From: UBA2421 sp002343075
Lineage (GTDB): Bacteria > Planctomycetota > Phycisphaerae > Tepidisphaerales > Tepidisphaeraceae
Direction: 5' to 3'
DNA length: 64,000 nt
Assembly (NCBI GenBank): GCA_937982565.1
Contig: CALJLN010000022.1
Location: 10,832 to 74,831 of the forward strand
Below are positions 1 through 8,273 of this stretch, in pieces; the stretch's first letter is position 1, and each line of letters begins with the position of its first letter. The notes beneath the pieces are model-generated. The model saw only the letters and a program-made list of their open reading frames with translations, ran no database searches and was not told where the DNA came from. A program made the position numbers and the translations under genes.

Positions 1-1188
1 GGGGTTGAGTTTTGCGGCAAGAACGTCAAGGTCATAGGGGTGCGATCCGTCTACTTCCCGGCCGAGGATGTTTGCCTGCAAGACGCGGGCGAGTGAATCA
101 TGCCACGCGGCATCCACCGGCGCTCCATTCGCCCGCTGGGTGATTGCCGGATCTTCCGGCAGATGTTCGGCGACGGTAAAGAACGGCTTGGCCCCGTTTA
201 CCTTGTCATACGCAGCGTCTGCCAGTTCGCGGATGATGGCGAAGTCGCGAATGGCCACGGTCGCGTCAAACCGAATGCCGTCGATGTGAAACTTTTCCAC
301 CCAAAACGAAATCGACTCCTTTACATATTTGCGCGCCGGAAACAGCCCAAGATTTTTGTCATGATGCGTATAGTTAAACTTCGGTCCCCACTGCAGATAG
401 TCCGGGTCTGGGTTAGGGTGGTAATACCAATACTCATAAGCGATCTTTGCCAACGGCGCGTCGGCTTCCGAATGGTTGTACACGCCGTCAATAAGGACGC
501 GAATGCCGCGCGCGTGGGCTTCATCGACCAGCCGACCAAGGTCTTCGGGGCTTCCGTAGCTGTTTTCAACCGCAAACAGGCTGCGGAGTGAATAGCCCCA
601 CCCTTTTCCGGGAAACTCCTTCACCGGCAAGAGTTCGATACAATTGATGCCCAGCTCCTTGATGTAATCGAGTTTTTCGACGACATGTTTGAACTGCCCT
701 TTTTCACGCTCGCCCCGGGTGCCCTCGTCACCGAGACCGCCGGAGAAGTCGCCGACGTGCAGCTCGTAAATGATCAGTTCCTGATTGACCGGCAGAGGCT
801 TGTCATCGTGCTTCCACTGATAATCAACATACAACCGTTGACCGCCGCGAACACGCAGAACAGAGTTTTCATGCTCATCATTGCTGATTGACAGCGCGTA
901 CGGGTCAAACACATCCACATCCTGCCCGGCGGCAAAATAGCTCGTGCTTTTCACCCGAAACTTATAGAAGTAGTCGCCATCGGGCAGATCAACATTGATA
1001 CGCCACCAGCCGTCGTCGCCCTTTTCCATCGGCGTCGGCTTCCAATCAAGAAAGTCGGCAAGCAACTCCACTTTCTCGTTGTAGGGCGCGAAAAGCGATA
1101 GTTGCAACGCATTCTCGCTACTCCGCGATTTGGCGATGGCAGCTCGTTTTGTTGACGTTGGTTCCGGTTGGGTGGTCGTGGCATTCAT
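1..1188 (-). CDS. GH13 alpha-glucan-active enzyme with N-terminal CBM48-like domain (3' end outside window)
   Basis: My own reverse translation gives 396 residues from an ATG at 1186-1188 to the window edge without a stop. Residues about 30-115 look like the CBM48 domain of branching and debranching enzymes (LFAPYNEKVELLADF). The GH13 barrel follows, with region I in DGVYNHSEAD, region II in GIRFDATVAIRDF (the D is the expected nucleophile) and region III in FFTVAEHLPEDP (the E is the expected acid/base). Region IV lies beyond the edge. The domain order fits a 1,4-alpha-glucan branching enzyme or a malto-oligosyltrehalose trehalohydrolase, and I cannot decide between them. Expected to act on cytoplasmic glycogen; no signal peptide is visible. 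Confidence 0.85.
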   Translation of the reverse strand, partial: MNATTTQPEPTSTKRAAIAKSRSSENALQLSLFAPYNEKVELLADFLDWKPTPMEKGDDGWWRINVDLPDGDYFYKFRVKSTSYFAAGQDVDVFDPYALSISNDEHENSVLRVRGGQRLYVDYQWKHDDKPLPVNQELIIYELHVGDFSGGLGDEGTRGEREKGQFKHVVEKLDYIKELGINCIELLPVKEFPGKGWGYSLRSLFAVENSYGSPEDLGRLVDEAHARGIRVLIDGVYNHSEADAPLAKIAYEYWYYHPNPDPDYLQWGPKFNYTHHDKNLGLFPARKYVKESISFWVEKFHIDGIRFDATVAIRDFAIIRELADAAYDKVNGAKPFFTVAEHLPEDPAITQRANGAPVDAAWHDSLARVLQANILGREVDGSHPYDLDVLAAKLNP

Positions 1189-1268
1189 GGAGATAAAATT
1201 TAGGTTCAATGAAATTCGGCGACATCGGGGATTGACTGAAGATCGGCGTCGGGAGATCCCCGTCGGGT

Positions 1269-3089
1269 TCAAACAGCGGCGGGACCAAGCCTTGTCGACA
1301 GCGAGTTTGGTGCCGTACGAGCCAGCTGCGCCCGCTCGCTCATGCGCTCGACGACTTTGCCGATGCTACTCTCACGGCGGACCGTTCGGCCCGACACCGG
1401 TTCAGCCGGTTCATCCGCCGCAGTGCCCGCGGCCAGATCAATCATCGGTACTGACGCATCGACTTTCCCCTTGACGAGCGCGGCCACCCGCCGAAGCAGG
1501 GCTCTCGAAGCCGGTGCCACATGCACGACTGCCACGGCAATGACCGAATCGGCCTCGGCTTCTTTGGCTGCTTCACTGATGAGCGACGTGTTGGCAATCA
1601 CCCGTGCGGGGACGCCCGCGAGGTTGGCCGCTGCCGACAAGAGGCGCGCGGCGCAGTCGTCGATCTCACTTCGCCCGGGTATGCATAGCATCGCCCGCTC
1701 CGCGGTCGCACCCGCCTGCGCGGCCGCGACGAGATCGATCGGCAAAGATGCCTCGAGCGCGCCGATCGCCTGGCGCACCTGCGGCAAACCGATGACCCCC
1801 TGGGCGTGGTCCTGCTTCAAACTGGCAAGCACCGGCACAAGCAGATTGTCGCAGAGCGGTGCGAACTTCTCATCGGTGCCCTCCTTCACCAGCAATCGCT
1901 CCGCCGCCAGTTCGTCGCCAACCAGAAGCCAGTGGTAGAGCCGATCGGTCATCGGCACCTTAGAATCTGTTCCGAAGAAGTGGTTGAGTAGCGCAAACTG
2001 TGGAATGTGCTTTCCAATCACGACGAGGCAGGCTGTCATTGGCACCGCCAGAAGCAGGCCGACCGGCCCCCATACCCACGCCCAGAAAACAGTCGCCACC
2101 ACCACCCCCAGGCTGGAGATCCCGGAACTCGCGCCGTAGAGCCACGGCTCCAGCACCATATTGGTAAGCAACTCCACCGCGCAAAACATCACAATCACGC
2201 CCAGCAACGTGCCCCACCCGGGAAACACCGCCGCGGTGAGCAGGCTGGGGAGAATCGCCGACAGCCATGCGCCAAGATACGGAATAAAGCGCAGAAGCGT
2301 ACCCATCACGCCCCACAGCAGCGCGTTTGGAACGCCAAAGAGGCCCAATCCCACACCGATCATGGTTCCGTATGACAGGTTGACCACTAACTGCATCCGC
2401 AGATAGCGGCTGACGCGCGTTGCAGTTTCGTCCATCGCGCCTGTAGTCAGGCTGACCTGCCGAAGCCCCGCAAATGAAATGAACCGCTCGCGAATGTCGT
2501 CGGCTTGCAGAAGCAGGAAAATGAGCAGGAGAATCGTAATGGCCGCCCCGCCGATAGGGGTAAGCAACGGGCCGATCAATCCGGCGATGATCTCGCGCAT
2601 CTCTGGCCCGCCGTCGACTACTTCCACCCGCATCGGCGCGGGCGTCGGCAGGCCCGTGACGCCCGAGACCGCCGCACCGCTGGCTGGCTGTGTCGTTGAC
2701 AGTTCCTGCCTCAGTTCGTGTAGGGTGCCGATGACCCGGTCGACCGTCTGCCCGCCAGACACGCGCTCGCGGACGGATCGGATCTTGTCCAGCAGGTTCT
2801 CGCGATAATCGGGCAGTTTCTCGCTCAAATCGAGGATTTGTTCGCCGACGAGTAATCCGACTCCTCCAGTGACTGATCCGGCAACCGCGACAGCGACCAC
2901 CACCGCCGCGGCATGTGGCAGGCCGATGCGGGCCAAGGCGCGCACGATCGGATAGAGCAGGAACGCCAGTAACACCGCCAGCGCCGCTGGAATGAGCAGA
3001 TCGCGCGCCATGTAGAGGCCGGCGATCACCGCGAGTGTCGCCAGGACGCGCACGGGACGCGCGGCGTTGTTTGCAAGCATTCGTTTCAT
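1269..3089 (-). CDS. AI-2E/PerM-family membrane transporter with soluble C-terminal extension
   Basis: A polytopic membrane protein of about 606 residues. Hydrophobic helices cluster in residues 15-90 and 180-370, as in the AI-2E_transport (PerM/TqsA) family, with a large loop near 100-175. Family proteins usually end near residue 370. Here about 230 soluble residues follow (from NHFFGTDSKVPMTDRLYHW), rich in alanine and glutamate and not recognised. I start at MKRMLANN because GGGGTC sits about ten bases upstream. The in-frame ATG at 3125 adds 12 residues with no visible ribosome site. The substrate is unknown and quorum-signal export should not be assumed. It is the last gene of the small envelope-protein run to its right. 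Confidence 0.8.
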   Translation of the reverse strand: MKRMLANNAARPVRVLATLAVIAGLYMARDLLIPAALAVLLAFLLYPIVRALARIGLPHAAAVVVAVAVAGSVTGGVGLLVGEQILDLSEKLPDYRENLLDKIRSVRERVSGGQTVDRVIGTLHELRQELSTTQPASGAAVSGVTGLPTPAPMRVEVVDGGPEMREIIAGLIGPLLTPIGGAAITILLLIFLLLQADDIRERFISFAGLRQVSLTTGAMDETATRVSRYLRMQLVVNLSYGTMIGVGLGLFGVPNALLWGVMGTLLRFIPYLGAWLSAILPSLLTAAVFPGWGTLLGVIVMFCAVELLTNMVLEPWLYGASSGISSLGVVVATVFWAWVWGPVGLLLAVPMTACLVVIGKHIPQFALLNHFFGTDSKVPMTDRLYHWLLVGDELAAERLLVKEGTDEKFAPLCDNLLVPVLASLKQDHAQGVIGLPQVRQAIGALEASLPIDLVAAAQAGATAERAMLCIPGRSEIDDCAARLLSAAANLAGVPARVIANTSLISEAAKEAEADSVIAVAVVHVAPASRALLRRVAALVKGKVDASVPMIDLAAGTAADEPAEPVSGRTVRRESSIGKVVERMSERAQLARTAPNSLSTRLGPAAV

Positions 3090-3178
3090 TTCAGACCCCG
3101 ACCCAGACGGGAACGCCACCTGCATCGTGGGGGCGCCGTTCGGCGGCCCTGCGGAGCGCCGCGTCTATAAGTCCTCAT

Positions 3179-3607
3179 CTAACCCCCAACTGATTTTGCC
3201 GGCGTGCCCGAAGGACCATCTACTGACTGGCCGCCGTCTGCTGTCGATGTGGAATCGTTGGTGCCTGCGGATCGATGCTTCATCACCTCGGCCGCAGTGC
3301 GACCGAGAATGATCAATTGCCCGATGTTCGAGCTGATCAACCGCGAAAGCTGGCGCATAACTGTCGGCCTCGTCGCCGCGCGCACTGAGCGGGCGGCGGC
3401 GGGCGAAGCTGCCACCACGCCAAGCACCGCCGCCGCCGCAACGGTCAGCACAGGGTGTCGTCGCAGGGGTTTCAATGGATCAATCGACCGCGCCGCGTCA
3501 ATCAACTGCCGCTTGTGCAGCGGCAGATCGATCGACTCGTCAGACTCCTTGGCGATGGTTCTGAATCGGCCCGGGATGGCTACCGTGTCAGGCGACGCGC
3601 CGTCCAT
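3179..3607 (-). CDS. Small hypothetical protein with one hydrophobic segment
   Basis: About 142 residues starting MDGASPDTVAIPGRF. A basic, Asp/Leu-rich N-terminus precedes one alanine/valine-rich hydrophobic segment (HPVLTVAAAAVLGVVAASPA, about residues 50-70), and the C-terminus is low-complexity Ser/Thr/Gly. The start overlaps the last 28 bases of the holin-like gene upstream, which suggests translational coupling. It resembles accessory proteins that accompany holin-like and YqjD-like proteins, but I do not recognise a family. The longer open frame to 3661 only adds residues that shadow the upstream gene. Confidence 0.6.
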   Translation of the reverse strand: MDGASPDTVAIPGRFRTIAKESDESIDLPLHKRQLIDAARSIDPLKPLRRHPVLTVAAAAVLGVVAASPAAARSVRAATRPTVMRQLSRLISSNIGQLIILGRTAAEVMKHRSAGTNDSTSTADGGQSVDGPSGTPAKSVGG

Positions 3608-3855
3608 GCGAAACCTCCTGCCAGGCCCAGAGTTACAACTCCAAACAACACTGCAGCCCAATGCTCCGACATCTGCTGGGCCAGAAACTGAAACAACCCG
3701 TAGAGGACGAAGCCGAGGCCGAACAGTACAAGCAGCGCAGCCACGACGATGAGGGAGATCGCCAGCGCAAGCCGCATGAGCTGCCGACGCAGCGTTCGAC
3801 CCTCGGCCTCGAACAAATCAACCGTTGCTACCAGCAGGTGAGCCAACGCTTCCAC
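3580..3855 (-). CDS. Phage-holin-superfamily-like (PF07332-type) inner membrane protein
   Basis: 91 residues. A short amphipathic N-terminus (VDLFEAEGRTLRRQLMRLA) is followed by two transmembrane helices (about residues 30-55 and 65-85) and a basic tail. This matches the small holin-like membrane proteins often found next to YqjD/ElaB-type proteins. The start is a GTG at 3853-3855 with a strong GGAGG eight bases upstream, which decides it against a downstream ATG. It begins five bases after the DUF883-like gene stops, so the two are probably co-transcribed. Despite the family name there is no sign of prophage here; a general stress or envelope role is inference. Confidence 0.7.
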   Translation of the reverse strand: MEALAHLLVATVDLFEAEGRTLRRQLMRLALAISLIVVAALLVLFGLGFVLYGLFQFLAQQMSEHWAAVLFGVVTLGLAGGFAWTARRLTR

Positions 3856-3860
3856 GTTCG

Positions 3861-4202
3861 TTACCTCCGCGTGAGAAACTTGGCGAGCACATAGCCCACG
3901 CCAAAGGCAATCAGCGCAGCGGGAATCGGATTCTCCTCAATCTTCTTCTCAACAGCACTCACGCCATCCGAACCGCGGGCCTTGAGGTCTTTCATACGAT
4001 CCTTCAATGCTTCCATGGCTTCGGACGCGCCTTCTTTGGCAGCTCCGGCACCCTCCCGACCGACGCCAAACGCGTGGCTGAGAAGATCCATCACGTCGCC
4101 TCGAAGCTGTCCAAAGCTGCTCTTGAGGCTCTCAAGCTCGCCGTGCATGTTGGGGCTTGCTTCTTTCACTTTGTCTACGACTCGATCCATTGTGTTACTC
4201 AT
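3861..4202 (-). CDS. DUF883/ElaB-YqjD-like membrane-anchored protein
   Basis: 113 residues from ATG 4200-4202, preceded by AGGAG. A charged helical region (residues 1-80, with Lys/Glu/Ala heptad character) ends in a short C-terminal hydrophobic segment (NPIPAALIAFGVGYVLAKF) and basic residues. This is the layout of YqjD/ElaB proteins, which anchor in the inner membrane by the C-terminus and associate with ribosomes in stationary phase in E. coli. The N-terminal extension of the open frame up to 4532 is antisense to the DUF1328 gene region and was discarded. It is likely in one transcript with the holin-like gene. Confidence 0.75.
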   Translation of the reverse strand: MSNTMDRVVDKVKEASPNMHGELESLKSSFGQLRGDVMDLLSHAFGVGREGAGAAKEGASEAMEALKDRMKDLKARGSDGVSAVEKKIEENPIPAALIAFGVGYVLAKFLTRR

Positions 4203-4270
4203 GGTGGCACTCCTTTTCTTAAAAGTGACTGACAACAAAACAGCTAAGACGGAGAAATGCGTCATTGCTC

Positions 4271-4450
4271 CTACAGCGGCGGCGTACCACGGCCGCCGAG
4301 CAGTTGCATGATCAGTGAGATCACGAAGAGAATGAGAAAGATCGCGAAGAGAATCTTGGCAATGCCCGCGGCGCTGGCTGCAATGCCGCCGAAGCCAAAC
4401 ACCGCCGCAATGATCGCGACAACGAGGAATATCACGGTCCAATACAACAT
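4271..4450 (-). CDS. DUF1328 (UPF0391) small membrane protein
   Basis: 59 residues, MLYWTVIFLVVAIIAAVFGF and onward, a near-canonical DUF1328 protein: two transmembrane helices separated by the conserved GFGGIAASAAGIAKILF stretch. The ATG at 4448-4450 is preceded by GGAGG at eight bases. An in-frame ATG four codons upstream would place the ribosome site inside the gene. These proteins are found in many Gram-negative genomes next to other stress-induced small envelope proteins, as here, and have no known biochemical activity. A second, diverged member lies at 7698-7862. Confidence 0.85.
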   Translation of the reverse strand: MLYWTVIFLVVAIIAAVFGFGGIAASAAGIAKILFAIFLILFVISLIMQLLGGRGTPPL

Positions 4451-4584
4451 GGTGGCCTCCAAAAAGAAGTTGGTTCAACAACGAGACCCTCAGGGTGGGC
4501 CGCCTGCCGTGACGGGGATGCCGGCGATACAAACTGCCAGCGCGTACGAACAGGCGGCCCGGTCAGGGTCATCTGAAACGAACG

Positions 4585-5043
4585 CTAAGACGGCTTGCTC
4601 GCATCGCGCATCGCCTTGACCCGGTCGTGCGTTCGCTTGACCGAGTCATACTGCGTGCGAATAGTCGTGGCATACTCGCCGGGCAGGTTGGATTCCAACG
4701 CCTTGCGATAAGTCTCGACTGCGGAGTCTTCACCGCGTTCGCACTCGGCGAGCACAGCGTAGCGGTCCTTGCTCGATACCGCGGTTTTCAGGTTGATCCA
4801 CCCACGGTGCAGCGCCGCCGAGACACTGCCCGATTCCTTGGGGCTTTCACCGAGCGATGCGACCAGGTTCTGCAGGTCAGTCGCAAAATCGCGCCGCTGG
4901 GCACTGAAGCTCATGAGTTCGCTCTGAAGCGCGTTGTCATCGACCGCCTTGCCGGCGGTCTCGAAGCCTTCCTGCCCGTCGAGGCAGGTCTGGACGAGGT
5001 TATTGAGGGTCGAAGCAATTTCATGGGTTTGCGTTGCCGTCAT
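4585..5043 (-). CDS. DUF2383 (PA2169-type) four-helix-bundle protein
   Basis: 152 residues, all-helical, with the ferritin-like pattern of the PA2169/DUF2383 family: an N-terminal helix with LNNLVQTCLDGQEGFETAG, a second with SFSAQRRDFATDLQNLVASL, then ALHRGWINLKTAVSSKD and a glutamate-rich helix with ECERGEDSAVETYRKAL. The length is typical. It is divergent from the response regulator at 5233 across a 190-base intergenic region, so the regulator may control it. Function is unknown beyond association with stress responses. Confidence 0.8.
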   Translation of the reverse strand: MTATQTHEIASTLNNLVQTCLDGQEGFETAGKAVDDNALQSELMSFSAQRRDFATDLQNLVASLGESPKESGSVSAALHRGWINLKTAVSSKDRYAVLAECERGEDSAVETYRKALESNLPGEYATTIRTQYDSVKRTHDRVKAMRDASKPS

Positions 5044-5232
5044 GGTAGCCTACCTTTGCTAAACAGCCTCAAGTCTTGCTGCGACGCCTGTCGCATCCGG
5101 CTTGACTTGAACGAGCAGGACTTTACGACGACTGAATCTTGGCAAATATCAGGGATGCACCGATCCCCCTATGAGATTTTTCTGAACTAGAATCCTCCGG
5201 TGCAGTAGCCAAGACAATAGACAGGAGACCCT

Positions 5233-5934
5233 ATGCCAGCCACTCCAGCCAACGCAACCGTGCGAAGTTCAGGAAAGAACAAGACGACTGTGATGCTCGT
5301 TGACGATCATCCGATCGTCCGTCGAGGCATCGCTGAAGTGATCAATGCCGAGGCCGATCTATCGGTCTGCGCCGAAGCAAGCACCATGCAGGAAGCCATG
5401 GCCGCCGCCAGTGCTTCCAGGCCCAACCTGGTGATCGTCGATGTCTCGCTCAACGGCAATAACGGCATTGAGCTGATGAAGAACTTCAACGCCCGGTGGG
5501 AGTCGTTGCCGATCCTCGCCTACTCGATGCATGATGAATCGATTTATGCCGAGCGTGCCCTTCGCGCCGGCGCCAAGGGATATGTGATGAAGCAGTCGGC
5601 ACCCGAGGCACTGATCGAAGCGATTCGGGCGATTCTCAAGGGAAAGATTTACCTCAGCGAGGCAATGAGCAATCGCCTGCTCGGCAAGATGGTCGGCGCC
5701 GGCGGGGGCGCTGCCGTGACGGCTTCTCCCATTGACAAGCTCAGCGACCGCGAACTTGAGGTGCTCGAACTGCTGGGTCAGGGCTCATCCACATCGCAGA
5801 TTGCCGACAAACTCTGCCTGAGTGTGAAGACGATCGAGACTTATCGCGAACACCTGAAGCAGAAGCTCGACCTCGGCAATGGCCAGGAACTGCTTCGCTA
5901 CGCGATCGAGTGGTCGCTAAGCAAGTCGTCGTAG
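5233..5934 (+). CDS. NarL/FixJ-family response regulator (REC + LuxR-type HTH)
   Basis: 233 residues. The receiver domain (about 17-135) has the acidic pair in MLVDDHPIVRRG, phospho-acceptor Asp in NLVIVDVSLNGNNG and a conserved Lys in GYVMKQS. The LuxR-type HTH (about 165-230) carries LSDRELEVLELLGQGSSTSQ and IADKLCLSVKTIETYREHL. GGAG sits ahead of the ATG. The hybrid kinase begins 28 bases downstream on the same strand, so this is a two-component pair whose targets are probably the flanking small envelope genes. The cognate signal cannot be read from the sequence. Confidence 0.93.
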   Translation: MPATPANATVRSSGKNKTTVMLVDDHPIVRRGIAEVINAEADLSVCAEASTMQEAMAAASASRPNLVIVDVSLNGNNGIELMKNFNARWESLPILAYSMHDESIYAERALRAGAKGYVMKQSAPEALIEAIRAILKGKIYLSEAMSNRLLGKMVGAGGGAAVTASPIDKLSDRELEVLELLGQGSSTSQIADKLCLSVKTIETYREHLKQKLDLGNGQELLRYAIEWSLSKSS

Positions 5935-5961
5935 CGCCGGGCAGTATGTGAACGAGTTGGC

Positions 5962-7494
5962 ATGGTTCCGCGTGCACTATTTTCTTCGTCGGTTGACCCC
6001 TCCTCGGAGCGATTTGGGCTGTTCACACCGATGCGCGATTCGGCAGGAACGACTGTCGATTTCCGCATCGACTTCCTCAGTGTCGCCGCGGATGAGGATA
6101 AGTGTGGTGAGGTTGCGGGGAAAGGGCTTCTGGCGGTTGCGCCGTCGCTGGCCGACTCCCGACTGTTCAAGTGCTTCTCAAGGCTTGCCGATTCCGGCGG
6201 TACGTTTAATGACGAGTTCGATGTAGAGGGATCGGCCACAGAATCGCCCCGGCGGCTGATGATGCAGGGGTTTTGGATCAAAGACCGCGTCGTAGCGCAC
6301 TGGCGCGACGCAATTGAGCAGGAACGAAGCAAGGTCGCGGTCGAGCAGCGCATCGCCGAGCGCACCGCCAGGGCCGAAGCACGAAGCGATCAACTTCGGT
6401 ATCTCGCGCTGGCCCTGGCCGACGCCGAAGCCCGAGAGCGCAAACGGCTGGCCGGGATTCTGCACGACCATTTTCAGCAACTGCTCTCCGCTGCAAAACT
6501 GAAGGCCGGCATGGTCCGCCGTGCGGCACAGGAGCCATCTGTACAGGCGGGCGTGCAGCAGATAGAGGGCCTTCTCGAGGCTGCCATCGCCGAATCGCGT
6601 GCGCTGACGATCGAGCTGTGTCCACCCCTTCTGTACGATGCGGGGCTTCACGCGGCGCTCGATGCACTGGCGCGTAACTTCCAGACACGCCGGGGTTTAC
6701 GCGTAGTCGTCGATGCGCATCCCGATGCCGAGCCGGCAACAGAGCAAATTCGCGTGCTGTTGTATGAAGCAATCCGCGAACTGTTGGAAAACGTTGTCAC
6801 CCACGCAGAGACCGATCACGCCCGCGTCGAGACAACCCTGCTCCCCAACGGGCAGATTCAAGTCTCGGTTTCTGATGAGGGGAAGGGGTTTGATGTCGGC
6901 CTCATGATCGATCGATCCGGCCAAATCGATCACAGTCGACTGGGCATGCTGGAACTGCGCGAACGCCTGCAGTTTCTTGGGGGCGATCTCCGAGTCGAAT
7001 CAACGCCCGGCCAGGGTACGCGCGTGCGAGCGATCGTTCCCGCGGAGATTCGAGTGACAACCCTGCAGCCGACCGTGCAACCCACGTCGGCGGCCACGCA
7101 TTTGCTCCGGCGTGATTTCACGCCCCGGAATGGCCCGGCTCGCGTTTTGGTCGCCGACGATCATGCGATCTTCCGGGAGGGCCTCGTCGCGCTGATGAAA
7201 CAAGAGCCACGCCTGACGGTCGTCGCCGAAGCCGCCGACGGCGAACAGGCGGTGGAACTGGCTCGGCAGCTTCTTCCCGACATCGTCCTGCTTGACATTA
7301 ACATGCCAAAACTCAGCGGCGTTGAAGCGGCGCGGATCATCTCGCGCGAAAACCCCAATGTGCGGATCGTGGGACTCTCCATGCACCAGCAGGAGGACAT
7401 GGCCGAAACCATGAGCGCCGCCGGAGCGGTGGCCTACGTTACCAAGGCAGAAGCTTCGGACGCGCTTCTGGAGATACTGCGGAAGCTCTTGTAG
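5962..7494 (+). CDS. PAS - HisKA_3 sensor kinase with C-terminal receiver domain
   Basis: 510 residues, no membrane segment. Residues about 20-115 resemble a PAS fold (VDFRIDFLSVAADED, then FWIKDRVVAHWRDAIEQ), followed by a coiled coil. The HisKA_3 phospho-acceptor is in RKRLAGILHDHFQQLL. The ATPase N box is AIRELLENVVTHAE and the G box VSDEGKGFDVG (about 250-360). A receiver domain follows (about 390-510), with RVLVADDHAIFREG and acceptor Asp in IVLLDINMPKLSG, of NarL receiver type but without an output HTH. The organisation fits a cytosolic sensor that phosphorylates both its own receiver and the regulator upstream. Confidence 0.9.
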   Translation: MVPRALFSSSVDPSSERFGLFTPMRDSAGTTVDFRIDFLSVAADEDKCGEVAGKGLLAVAPSLADSRLFKCFSRLADSGGTFNDEFDVEGSATESPRRLMMQGFWIKDRVVAHWRDAIEQERSKVAVEQRIAERTARAEARSDQLRYLALALADAEARERKRLAGILHDHFQQLLSAAKLKAGMVRRAAQEPSVQAGVQQIEGLLEAAIAESRALTIELCPPLLYDAGLHAALDALARNFQTRRGLRVVVDAHPDAEPATEQIRVLLYEAIRELLENVVTHAETDHARVETTLLPNGQIQVSVSDEGKGFDVGLMIDRSGQIDHSRLGMLELRERLQFLGGDLRVESTPGQGTRVRAIVPAEIRVTTLQPTVQPTSAATHLLRRDFTPRNGPARVLVADDHAIFREGLVALMKQEPRLTVVAEAADGEQAVELARQLLPDIVLLDINMPKLSGVEAARIISRENPNVRIVGLSMHQQEDMAETMSAAGAVAYVTKAEASDALLEILRKLL

Positions 7495-7697
7495 CCATTC
7501 TCCTGACGAACAGATTTGTAGGGGACGGCTCCTCGAAAGCGACTGTCAGACTCAGGCTCTCGGCGGGTCTGCCCACCCAACCCAACCGGTGTAAACATAG
7601 ACCCCGCCGGAAGAGCGATGGTGCCCGACCGGCGGGGAGAGTGCGGTGATCCTGCTGGTACTGCGGCGGCGCCTGCTCATGTCGCGCAGCGGCGCGC

Positions 7698-7862
7698 TCA
7701 ACCCTTACGCGCTGCGGAGACAAACACACACACCACAAACAACGCTGCGGAAACGGCAAACAGCATCCTCGCCAGAGTGGCCGCTGTTCCGTCGACGCCA
7801 CTGAGGCCCACGATTGCAGCCAGCGTAGAAACACCCAGAAACACAGCAGACCAGTGCAGCAT
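7698..7862 (-). CDS. Diverged DUF1328-like small membrane protein
   Basis: About 54 residues from MLHWSAVFL, two transmembrane helices. The pattern VFLGVSTLAAIVGLSGVDG then TAATLARMLFAVSAALFVV parallels the DUF1328 protein at 4271-4450 but with the GFGGIA core changed to GLSGVDG. It lies 31 bases downstream of the entericidin-like gene on the same strand, an apparent two-gene unit. The in-frame ATG at 7883 would add seven residues; I prefer 7862 by alignment to the family start. Function unknown. Confidence 0.65.
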   Translation of the reverse strand: MLHWSAVFLGVSTLAAIVGLSGVDGTAATLARMLFAVSAALFVVCVFVSAARKG

Positions 7863-7893
7863 GACCAACTGATTTCCTTTCAAAAATGCCGTT

Positions 7894-8043
7894 TCAGTTT
7901 GCAGCGTCCTGAATCTTCTCCCCGGCCCTCTCGAGGTCCTTGCCGGCGCCTTCAGTTGTATTGCACGCCAGAGACTGTGTCAGACCCACGCCAGCCACGA
8001 TCGCAACAAGCGCGAGACGGATGATTGACTTGAAACTGAGCAT
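7894..8043 (-). CDS. Entericidin-like small lipoprotein
   Basis: A 49-residue frame translated by hand from ATG 8041-8043, with GGAG nine bases upstream. It opens with a lipoprotein signal (MLSFKSIIRLALVAIVAGVG, then a LAC lipobox), leaving mature CNTTEGAGKDLERAGEKIQD. This is the EcnA/EcnB entericidin pattern: lipidated Cys, NT(T/V)xGAGKD, and a short amphipathic tail ending in Asn. Entericidins are envelope-stress lipoproteins induced in stationary phase. Its place among DUF1328-like and DUF2383 genes supports a stress regulon. It is below usual ORF-length cut-offs and easily missed. Confidence 0.85.
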   Translation of the reverse strand: MLSFKSIIRLALVAIVAGVGLTQSLACNTTEGAGKDLERAGEKIQDAAN

Positions 8044-8273
8044 GGTGGACTCCAAACCGTTCGGCGTCCGCTGGACTCATAGCGGCGACTGCGGCAGCCA
8101 CCTCGGCTGCCACAACACATCGCCGCCGGCAGCCAACAACTCCACCGAACAGGCCGGAATATAGAAAACAGCACTACCCCATTTGTATCGGGAATCTTGC
8201 CAAGACTGTTTTCGGGGACACGGCTGAGGGACGCATCGGGGAATTCCCGACCCGCGGCAATGAGCACGGGCTG

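Noticed and set aside
3580..3855. Prophage holin
   Set aside because: No lysis or structural phage genes around; the family name reflects fold only.
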